Origin: Gp6-AA40 sp050742535
GTDB taxonomy: Bacteria; Acidobacteriota; Vicinamibacteria; Vicinamibacterales; UBA2999
NCBI GenBank assembly: GCA_050742535.1
Contig: JBOGIQ010000242.1
Coordinates: 1 to 9,416 of the forward strand
Reading direction: 5' to 3'
DNA length: 9,416 nucleotides
Shown here: piece by piece, positions 1 to 6,292 of the stretch
Layout: each line of letters opens with the position of its first letter
Position numbering within the stretch: the stretch's first letter is position 1
Notes under the pieces: model-generated
What the model was told of the DNA's origin: nothing
The model's input: the letters and a program-made list of their open reading frames with translations, nothing else
Databases searched by the model: none
Program-made: the position numbers and the translations under genes

Positions 1-21
1 TGACCGGCCCGACTCGATTCA

Positions 22-27
22 GGGGGA
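22..27 (+). promoter_or_regulatory. Ribosome-binding site of the TolC-like gene
   Basis: GGGGGA lies 5 nt before the ATG at 33. It supports that start, which is also the one giving a proper signal peptide. The 32 bases before the gene are too few to show a promoter; the window opens with TGA, which could be the stop of an upstream gene, but this cannot be tested here. Confidence 0.55.
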
Positions 28-32
28 TCGAC

Positions 33-1286
33 ATGAACCGCTTCGCTTCCTCGCTGGTGCTGCTGATCGTGACCGCTGGCGTGTCGCCGGGCACTGCGGC
101 TGCCCAGGATGCGCCGCTGCCGTCTCCGCTCAGCCTCACCGATGTCGTCCGAATCGCCGGCGAACGCCGCGACGAGATTCAGGCTGCGCGTGCCCGAACC
201 ACGGCCGGCGAGGCACGTCCGGCCATCGTGTCGGCCTTGCCGGACCCGATGATCTCGCCCTCGCTCGATCACCTGCCATTCATGCTGAACGGGGCGGACG
301 TCAGCGTCACGATCGAACAACAGATTCCGCTGTCCGGCATTCGGCGCCATCGGCGCGCGTCAGCGCTCGCCGACATCGATCGGCTGCGCGCGGAGACGCG
401 CCGCACGACGCTCGACGTGGGCGTTGAGGCCGCCAACGCCTACCTGATGCTCCAGGAGCGCCGACGAACGGCGGCGCTGGTCACCGAACAGGTCGCGTTT
501 GCGCGCGACGTCGTTGGCGCTGCGAACGCCCGCTACGCCAGCGGTACCGCACCACAGTCCGACGTCCTCCGAGCCGAGGTGGCAGTGGCCCGGCTCGAGG
601 CGACCGCGCGCGCTCTCGTCGGTGAGGTTCGCGGCGCCGAGGCAATGCTCAACACGAGTCTCGCGATCGACGCTGATGCGCCGGTACCGCCGCTCACAGT
701 ACTCACGTTCCCACAGGCCGTACCGCCGTGGACGACGATCAAGTCGGCGCTCACGTCGCGCCCTGAGCTCGCCGCTGGCCGAGCGGACGTCGCACGCGCC
801 GACGCCGATGTGCTGGTCATGCGCGACATGTTCCGGCCGATGGCGACGATCCGTACCGGTCCGTCCTACACGATGACGGATGGTCGCGGCTGGATGGCGA
901 TGGTCGGGCTCAGCCTGCCGATCTGGCGCGACAAACTCCGGGCAGGTGTCGCCGAGGCGCAGGCGATGCGCTCGACGGCGGAGGCCGACCTCCGCGCGAT
1001 GACGCGGATGATCGAGGGTGAGGCCGCGGCGGCTACCGGTCAGCTGCAGGCGGCGCGCGACCGGCACGCCGCGCTCACCACTAACGTGCTTCCGCGTGCG
1101 CGCATCGCCATCGAGCCGGCCGTGGCGAGCTACGCCGCGGGTCAGCTCCCATTGGTGAGCGTGATTGAAACGATCCAGGCGCTCTGGCTGGTCCAGTCGG
1201 ACCTCATCGTGGCGGAGACACAACTTGGTCTCGCGTGGGCGCGGCTCGGCCGCGCCATTGGATCGTACGAGGCGATCGTCCAATGA
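33..1286 (+). CDS. TolC-family outer-membrane efflux channel (CusC/CzcC-like)
   Basis: This is the outer-membrane duct of a tripartite heavy-metal efflux pump, carrying substrate from the periplasm to the outside. The 417 residues start with a Sec signal peptide: MNRF, a hydrophobic stretch at about 5-20, and a probable signal peptidase I site after the Ala run near residue 24. No lipobox is seen, unlike the lipoprotein E. coli CusC. Two outer-membrane-efflux (OEP) repeats follow, roughly residues 31-210 and 225-410, rich in Ala, Arg and Glu as expected for the long coiled-coil helices. Family-like signatures are PDPM near residue 71, EQQIPLSG near 95 and YxxGxAPQSDVLRAEV near 168-182. Length is normal (about 400-460). 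The ATG is preceded by a GGGGGA ribosome site 5 nt away. The stop overlaps the adaptor start as ATGA. Assignment to metal efflux comes from the neighbours; TolC-type channels alone do not reveal the substrate. Confidence 0.93.
   Translation: MNRFASSLVLLIVTAGVSPGTAAAQDAPLPSPLSLTDVVRIAGERRDEIQAARARTTAGEARPAIVSALPDPMISPSLDHLPFMLNGADVSVTIEQQIPLSGIRRHRRASALADIDRLRAETRRTTLDVGVEAANAYLMLQERRRTAALVTEQVAFARDVVGAANARYASGTAPQSDVLRAEVAVARLEATARALVGEVRGAEAMLNTSLAIDADAPVPPLTVLTFPQAVPPWTTIKSALTSRPELAAGRADVARADADVLVMRDMFRPMATIRTGPSYTMTDGRGWMAMVGLSLPIWRDKLRAGVAEAQAMRSTAEADLRAMTRMIEGEAAAATGQLQAARDRHAALTTNVLPRARIAIEPAVASYAAGQLPLVSVIETIQALWLVQSDLIVAETQLGLAWARLGRAIGSYEAIVQ
1269..1272 (+). promoter_or_regulatory. 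Ribosome-binding site of the adaptor gene
   Basis: GAGG inside the last codons of the TolC-like gene, 10 nt before the ATG at 1283. With the ATGA overlap it argues for translational coupling and decides against the longer start at 1235. Confidence 0.4.
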
Positions 1287-2551
1287 CACCCTTTGCCATT
1301 CTTCGACGAATCCGCTCGCCGCTCGCGGCAGCCGTCACAACGGCCGTGCTGTTCACGACGATCCTGTGGGTGCAGCGTGCGTGTGACGGGTGGCCCTTCA
1401 CCGCTCCAACGTCGTCACCGCCGGGAGCCACGACAGGCACGGCAGGGACCCCAGGATCAGCTGCGCCCCAGAGTCGCGTGCCCGTCGATGCCGCGGCGAC
1501 CCAGTCGCTCGACATTCGGCTCGAAACGGTCAGCCGCCAGTCGCTGACGGAGACCGTCCGCGTGGTGGCCACGATTGTGCCCGACGAATCACGGCTCTCG
1601 CACATCCATACGCGTGTCGCCGGATGGATCGAGCACCTGGAGGTGAATACGACCGGGGAGATGGTGCGCGAGGGACAGCCGATCGCCCACATCTTCTCGC
1701 AGGAGCTGTTGTCATCCCAGACCGAGTACCTGGCGGCCAGGCGAAACACCGCGGCCTCGGGAATCACCAGCGTCGTGGTGGCCGGCGGCCGCACGCGGCT
1801 CAGTGTGCTCGGGATGGCCCCGGCGGAAATCGATGCCATCGAACAGAGCGGTGAACCGAAACGTCTTGTCACGGTGTTCGCGCCACGGAATGGCGTTGTC
1901 GTCGCTCGCGGCGTGACCGTGGGCACCTCGGTCGATCCATCGACGACGCTGGTCACCATCGCCGATCTGTCCCGTGTCTGGGTCCTCGCCGAAGTGCCGG
2001 AGGCCAGCATTCCATTCGTGCGTGTGGGGAGCGTGGCGCAGCTGGATTTTCCAGCGTCCGGGCGTCCGCCGTTCGCGTCGCGCGTGGAGTTCGTCTATCC
2101 CACGCTGACCGAGCGCACCCGCACGCTGCGCGTTCGCCTGTCGGTCCGGAACCCCGGCGGTGCGCTGAAGCCCGGTCTGTACGGGACCGCGGCTTTCGAA
2201 ACGGCCGGACACAACGTTCTGACCGTGCCGCGTGATGCGGTCGTCGATACCGGTCTGCAACAGCACGTGTTCGTGGCGGTGGGCGATCGTTTCGAGCCGC
2301 GGCCCGTGCGCGTCGGTCTTCAGCTCGCCGACCGGGTGGAGATTCGTGACGGGCTGAGCGAGGGGGAGCGGGTCGTCGCCGCCGGCGTCTTCCTGCTCGA
2401 CTCGGAAAGCCGTCTGCGCGCGACCGGCGGGGGCGGCGCCCACCGTCACGGTGCGCCTGCGGGAAACCCACCGGCAGGATCGGGCTCGTCGCCGGATCCG
2501 CACGCGGCACATCTGCCCGCATCCGCGAAACCTTCGGCGGATAAGGAGTAG
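1283..2551 (+). CDS. cusB: RND efflux periplasmic adaptor subunit (CusB/CzcB-like membrane fusion protein)
   Basis: Membrane fusion protein that links the RND pump to the outer-membrane channel in the periplasm. The 422-residue form starts at the ATG overlapping the previous stop (ATGA), with GAGG 10 nt upstream; an in-frame ATG at 1235 would lie inside the previous gene and add 16 residues with no family match. An N-terminal membrane anchor spans about residues 13-30 after Arg-rich RRIR. Cys34 is preceded by QRA, a poor lipobox. Two lipoyl/barrel-sandwich halves are visible: GWIEHLEVNTTGEMVREGQ near 114-132 and APRNGVVVARGVTVG near 200-214, then ADLSRVWVLAEVPE opening the beta-barrel and YPTLTERTRTLRVRL near 272-286, typical of the CusB/CzcB group. 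The membrane-proximal domain ends near residue 378. A Gly/Pro tail with HRH and HAAH (382-422) follows. Unlike E. coli CusB, no methionines are seen in the N-terminal segment. Metal specificity is inferred from the pump. Confidence 0.93.
   Translation: MTPFAILRRIRSPLAAAVTTAVLFTTILWVQRACDGWPFTAPTSSPPGATTGTAGTPGSAAPQSRVPVDAAATQSLDIRLETVSRQSLTETVRVVATIVPDESRLSHIHTRVAGWIEHLEVNTTGEMVREGQPIAHIFSQELLSSQTEYLAARRNTAASGITSVVVAGGRTRLSVLGMAPAEIDAIEQSGEPKRLVTVFAPRNGVVVARGVTVGTSVDPSTTLVTIADLSRVWVLAEVPEASIPFVRVGSVAQLDFPASGRPPFASRVEFVYPTLTERTRTLRVRLSVRNPGGALKPGLYGTAAFETAGHNVLTVPRDAVVDTGLQQHVFVAVGDRFEPRPVRVGLQLADRVEIRDGLSEGERVVAAGVFLLDSESRLRATGGGGAHRHGAPAGNPPAGSGSSPDPHAAHLPASAKPSADKE
2543..2548 (+). promoter_or_regulatory. 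Ribosome-binding site of the CusA-like gene
   Basis: AAGGAG sits at the very end of the adaptor gene, touching its TAG stop, 7 nt before ATG 2556. It is the strongest Shine-Dalgarno site of the operon and fixes the pump start at 2556, not at the in-frame ATG 2451 inside the adaptor. Confidence 0.8.
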
Positions 2552-2555
2552 CACC

Positions 2556-5500
2556 ATGGTCGAACGCGTCATCGAGCTGTCCGTTCGCCACAAGTGGGTG
2601 GTGTTCGGTGCGGTGCTCGCGCTGGCGCTGTTCGCTGCCGACTCCGCGCGTCAGACACCGCTCGATGCGCTGCCGGATCTCTCCGATCCGCAGGTGATCA
2701 TCTACACGGAGTGGATGGGGCGCAGCCCGGATCTGGTTGAAGACCAGATCACGTATCCGCTCGTGCGCGCGCTCCAGAGCACACCTGGTGTCCAGACCGT
2801 GCGCGGCTACTCGATGTTCGGCATGAGCTTCACCTACGCCCTCTTCGAGGAGGGCACGGACATCTATTGGGCGCGGACCCGGGTGATCGAGCAGCTCGGC
2901 CGGGTGCAGCAGATCCTGCCGCCGGGAGTCTCGCCGACGCTCGGTCCCGACGCCAGCGGCATCGGCTGGGTCTATCAGTACGTCCTCAAGGACACGACAG
3001 GGCGGCTCGATCTGGCCGAACTGCGCACGCTGCAGGACTTCACCGTCCGCCCCGCCTTGCAGGCGGTCCAGGGCGTGGCCGAAGTTGCCTCACTCGGCGG
3101 TTTCGAGCGTCAGTATCAGATCGTCGTCGATCCCGATCGATTAGTCGGGTTCGGCCTCACGCTGAGCGACATCACTCGCTCGGTACGCGATGCGAACGCC
3201 GAAGTCGGGGCGCGCGTGCTGGAGCTCGCCGGCCGCGAGTACGTCCTGCGCGGGCGCGGCTACGTCAAGGATCTGACGGACCTCGAGCGCAGTGTGGTCA
3301 CCGTCGGCGCCGGCGGTACACCAGTACGCCTGGCCGACATCGCCACTGTCCGTTTCGGCCCGGAAATCCGGCGAGGCGCCGCTGATTTCAACGGCACCGG
3401 CGAGGCGGTCGGTGGCATTGTGGTCATGCGGATCGGTTCCAACGCCCTTCAGGTCATCGAGGCTGTCACGCAGCAGATCGCGACACTGCAGCTCCCCGAC
3501 GGCGTGCAGCTGATTCCGACCTACGACCGGTCAGATCTGATCCGTGGATCGATCGCAACGTTGACGGACACGCTGATCCAGCAGGCCGTGATCGTCACCA
3601 TCATCTGCCTGGTGTTCCTGTTCCACGCGCGGTCGGCGCTGGTCGTGATGTTCGTGCTGCCGCTCTCGGTCCTCTTCTCGTTCATCGGCATCCGCTATCT
3701 CGGCCTGTCGTCGAACATCATGTCGCTCGGCGGAATCGCCATTGCCATCGGAGAGCTGGCCGACGCGGCCATCGTGCTGATCGAGAACGCTCACGTGCGG
3801 CTGGCCGCCGCCGGGCCCGGCACCGATCGAAAGGGCATCATCGTCGACGCCTGCAAGGAGGTTGGTCGTCCGATCTTCTTCTCGCTGCTGCTGATCACCG
3901 TCAGCTTTCTGCCGATCTTCACACTCGCCGGCCAGGCCGGGCGGCTGTTTACGCCGCTTGCCTACACCAAGACGTTCGCGATGTTCGCGGCCGCAATCCT
4001 GTCGATCACGCTGGCGCCTGCGCTGATGGTGTTGCTGCTCAAGGGACGATTCCGGGCCGAAGCCGCCAACCCGGTGAGCCGTGTGCTGGTCACGATCTAT
4101 CGGCCGATTGCCGGAGTCGTCGTCCGCGCTCGCGTCGTGGTCGTCGCGCTGGCCATCGCGCTGATACTCGCCACCGTGCCGATCTTTCAACGACTCGGCT
4201 CCGAGTTCATGCCGCCTCTCGACGAGGGCACGCTGCTGGTGATGCCCACCACCTTTCCGGGCATTTCAATCGAGGAAGCGCGTCGGGCACTGCAGCGGCA
4301 GAACCAGACGATCAGAGGGTTCGCTGAAGTCGCGGCGGTCCACGGCAAGGCCGGCCGCGCGGAGACGGCCACGGATCCGGCGCAACTCGACATGATCGAA
4401 ACGGTGATCACGCTGCGGCCGCACGACGACTGGCCCACGCGACAGACGCACCGTTGGTACAGCGACTACGCGCCCCGGTGGGTGAAACCTGCGCTCGCCA
4501 CGATATGGCCCGAGGAGCGCGCTCGCACCCTTGCCGAGCTGTCGCGCGATCTGGACGCGGCGCTTCGCATGCCGGGATACCAGATGGCCATCGCGCCACC
4601 CATCCGCACTCGAATCGACATGCTGACGACCGGGGTGCGTACACCCGTCGGCATCAAGGTGTTCGGCAGCGATCTGAGCGAGATCGAGCGCGTCAGCATC
4701 ACCCTCGAAGGGCTCCTGCGTCAGGTCCCCGGCACGCGAAGCACGTTCGCGGAACGCCAGACCGGCCGTGAGTACGTCGATATCGTGCCGAACCGCGATG
4801 CCATCGCGCGCTACGGCCTCACCGTTCGAGACGTGCAGGACGTGATTGAAGCAGCGGTCGGTGGAATGCCGGTGTCCACCGCCGTCGCCGGTCGCGCGCG
4901 ATTTACGATCAACCTGCGCTATGCGGCCGATCGCCGCTCGGATCCACAGGCGCTGCGCCGCATCCTCGTGCCGGTCCAGTCGATAGCGAGTGCGTCGGAT
5001 GTCGGCGGTGCGAACGCCGGCGGTGGCGCGTCGCCGCAGCGCGCCGGAATGCTGACCTCGAATCCGTCGGGGGCCGGCATGGGTGGGATGGGCGGCGGAC
5101 GTTCCAGCGTGCCAACGTCTTCCGGCGGTTCGATGCGGGCCGCACCGCAGCCGTCGATGGGCGACGCGTCAGGCTCGCTCGATCTGCTCGAGCAGTACCG
5201 CCAGCCGGGCGCCGCCGTCCCGCTCGGCGAGCTGGCGGATGTCCGGGTCGTCACTGGTCCACCGATGATCAAGGACGAGAACGGCGTCCTGGTGGGCTAT
5301 GTGTTCGCGGACATCGACCCGACACAGCGCGATCTGGGCGGGTGGGTTGACGATGCGAAGGCGCTCGTCGCCGCGCACGTGAAGCTGCCCGCAGGCTATC
5401 GACTGCAGTGGACCGGACAGTACGAGTTTCTCGCGCAGATGGAGGCACGGCTGCGCTACATCATCCCGCTCACGCTCGTCCTCGTCGTGGTGCTCCTCTA

Positions 5501-6023
5501 TCTGTCGATGCGCGGCTGGCCACAGACGTGGCTCGTGCTGTCCAGCGTGCCGTTTGCCGTGGCCGGGAGTGTCTGGCTCCTCGCCTACATGGACTACAAC
5601 CTCTCGACCGCCGTCTGGGTCGGGCTCATCGCCGTCGCCGGCGTCGCGGCCGAGACCGGCATCGTGATGGTCGTCTATCTGGACGAAGCGTTCGAACGGT
5701 ACATGCGTGAGGGTCGGATTCGGACGCTCGAGGACGTCGACGCCGCAGTTGTCGAGGGCGCCAGTGCCCGCGTCCGGCCGCTCGTCATGACGGTAGCCAC
5801 GACGGTGCTCGGTCTCCTGCCGCTGCTGTGGGGCGCCGGCGTTGGCGCTGACGTGTCGGCGCGGACGGCGGCACCCGTGGTCGGCGGGTTGTGGTCGTGC
5901 CTGTTCCTGACGCTGCTCGTGCTCCCGGCCGCGTATTCGATGTGGCGCCGCCATCAGGTGCGCGCCTCGCTCGCGATCTCGTTACCGCCTGACGCAGCGG
6001 CGGCATCGGACGGTGCCGCATGA
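2556..6023 (+). CDS. cusA: CusA-type heavy-metal RND efflux pump, probably Cu(I)/Ag(I)
   Basis: Proton-driven inner-membrane RND transporter of the HME family, the motor of the three-gene efflux system. It has 1155 residues against 1047 in E. coli CusA. The start MVERVIELSVRHKW leads into TM1, as in the family. D403 in TM4 (motif GGIAIAIGELADAAIV) matches the proton-relay Asp405 of CusA. From the recalled E. coli sequence, the periplasmic metal-site methionines M573, M623 and M672 align with M563 (LLVMP), M613 (QLDMIET) and M689 (RIDMLTTG), which favours Cu/Ag over Zn/Co/Cd. The rest is typical: FTPLAYTKTFAM near 465-476, RYGLTVRDVQDVIEAAVGG near 756-774, and PAAYSMWRRH at the C-terminus. Two inserts explain the extra length: about 27 residues between M613 and M689, and about 79 Gly/Ser/Met-rich residues at 809-887. 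In TM segments, positions equal to M403, M410 and M1009 of CusA are Leu, Leu and Ser. The gene starts 4 nt after the adaptor stop. Confidence 0.96.
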   Translation: MVERVIELSVRHKWVVFGAVLALALFAADSARQTPLDALPDLSDPQVIIYTEWMGRSPDLVEDQITYPLVRALQSTPGVQTVRGYSMFGMSFTYALFEEGTDIYWARTRVIEQLGRVQQILPPGVSPTLGPDASGIGWVYQYVLKDTTGRLDLAELRTLQDFTVRPALQAVQGVAEVASLGGFERQYQIVVDPDRLVGFGLTLSDITRSVRDANAEVGARVLELAGREYVLRGRGYVKDLTDLERSVVTVGAGGTPVRLADIATVRFGPEIRRGAADFNGTGEAVGGIVVMRIGSNALQVIEAVTQQIATLQLPDGVQLIPTYDRSDLIRGSIATLTDTLIQQAVIVTIICLVFLFHARSALVVMFVLPLSVLFSFIGIRYLGLSSNIMSLGGIAIAIGELADAAIVLIENAHVRLAAAGPGTDRKGIIVDACKEVGRPIFFSLLLITVSFLPIFTLAGQAGRLFTPLAYTKTFAMFAAAILSITLAPALMVLLLKGRFRAEAANPVSRVLVTIYRPIAGVVVRARVVVVALAIALILATVPIFQRLGSEFMPPLDEGTLLVMPTTFPGISIEEARRALQRQNQTIRGFAEVAAVHGKAGRAETATDPAQLDMIETVITLRPHDDWPTRQTHRWYSDYAPRWVKPALATIWPEERARTLAELSRDLDAALRMPGYQMAIAPPIRTRIDMLTTGVRTPVGIKVFGSDLSEIERVSITLEGLLRQVPGTRSTFAERQTGREYVDIVPNRDAIARYGLTVRDVQDVIEAAVGGMPVSTAVAGRARFTINLRYAADRRSDPQALRRILVPVQSIASASDVGGANAGGGASPQRAGMLTSNPSGAGMGGMGGGRSSVPTSSGGSMRAAPQPSMGDASGSLDLLEQYRQPGAAVPLGELADVRVVTGPPMIKDENGVLVGYVFADIDPTQRDLGGWVDDAKALVAAHVKLPAGYRLQWTGQYEFLAQMEARLRYIIPLTLVLVVVLLYLSMRGWPQTWLVLSSVPFAVAGSVWLLAYMDYNLSTAVWVGLIAVAGVAAETGIVMVVYLDEAFERYMREGRIRTLEDVDAAVVEGASARVRPLVMTVATTVLGLLPLLWGAGVGADVSARTAAPVVGGLWSCLFLTLLVLPAAYSMWRRHQVRASLAISLPPDAAAASDGAA
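4980..5216 (+). other. Gly/Ser/Met-rich insert within the CusA-like pump
   Basis: Codes for residues 809-887 of the pump, between the strand ending ILVPVQ and the strand VPLGELADV, which are nearly adjacent in E. coli CusA. The composition is low-complexity (Gly, Ser, Ala, Pro) with five Met (832, 842, 845, 860, 868) and no Cys or His. By homology it lies on the periplasmic side. The reading frame is open throughout, so it is a true in-frame insertion and not a frameshift. Confidence 0.75.
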
Positions 6024-6039
6024 CTCGATCGACGTCGAG
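6024..6039. terminator. Possible short hairpin between convergent operons
   Basis: The 17-nt gap between the pump stop and the stop of the small membrane gene contains CTCGA, a 6-nt loop (TCGACG), then TCGAG: a perfect 5-bp inverted repeat readable from both strands. There is no T-tract on either side, so it is at best a weak or assisted bidirectional terminator. Confidence 0.25.
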
Positions 6040-6040
6040 G

Positions 6041-6292
6041 CTACGCGGTGCCCCGCCCTGTACGCTCCATCCGCACGAGGTATCGGTACAGCCCCGCGTT
6101 CAGGACGAAGCACGCGCCGCTTGCGGCCGCAGCGGGCCAGACGAGTGACTCGTCTCCGCCGAGCCAGGCATTCATCGTCGCCGTCAGCAGCCAGAGTTGC
6201 AGTACGACCAGAATGATCACGAAGGTGAGCATGCCGTAAATGATCGTCGCGCGTTGCTCGCGACTGAACGGTCGCCGCATCGGCGTCGTCAC
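6041..6292 (-). CDS. Small two-helix membrane protein of the Rieske/ferredoxin/Mo-enzyme operon
   Basis: An 83-residue protein of unknown function. GTG is chosen as start because it overlaps the Rieske stop as GTGA and has GAGGAG 8 nt upstream; the in-frame ATG at 6280 would give 79 residues but sits 20 nt from that site. A basic N-terminus (MRRPFSREQR) is followed by a long hydrophobic helix, about residues 18-38 (YGMLTFVIILVVLQLWLL), a short acidic loop (GGDES), a second helix at about 50-73 (PAAAASGACFVLNAGLYRY), and a basic tail. Charges suggest both ends in the cytoplasm. It shows no Cys pair, His pair or other cofactor ligands of a cytochrome b subunit. Its place as last gene of the cluster suggests a membrane anchor or assembly subunit. 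It may belong to a small DUF found beside Rieske proteins (DUF6755 is my guess, from memory and unverified). Confidence 0.8.
   Translation of the reverse strand: MTTPMRRPFSREQRATIIYGMLTFVIILVVLQLWLLTATMNAWLGGDESLVWPAAAASGACFVLNAGLYRYLVRMERTGRGTA

Noticed and set aside
1235..1282. Longer adaptor reading starting at ATG 1235
   Set aside because: It lies within the TolC-like gene. The ATGA overlap start at 1283 with GAGG upstream gives the expected membrane anchor at the N-terminus.
360..1289. Open frame of 309 codons on the minus strand opposite the TolC-like gene
   Set aside because: Very Arg/His-rich, low-complexity translation with no domain or signal; the opposite strand encodes a complete TolC-family protein.
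2451..2555. Longer pump reading starting at ATG 2451
   Set aside because: The extra 35 residues are Arg-rich and overlap the adaptor coding sequence. AAGGAG before ATG 2556 and the family N-terminus fix the later start.
1204..2593. Two overlapping long minus-strand frames opposite the adaptor
   Set aside because: Shadows of the adaptor gene; compositionally biased, mutually overlapping, and without family features.
5061..5110. Possible DNA tandem repeat in the GGC/GGG-rich part of the pump insert
   Set aside because: The Gly codons make short G-rich runs, but no repeat unit is kept over several copies. It is low-complexity coding sequence, not a repeat array.
5169..5954. Minus-strand frame of 261 codons opposite the pump, rich in His, Asp and Arg
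   Set aside because: Its metal-binding look is the reverse reading of hydrophobic codons in the pump's membrane segments. No start site or domain supports it.
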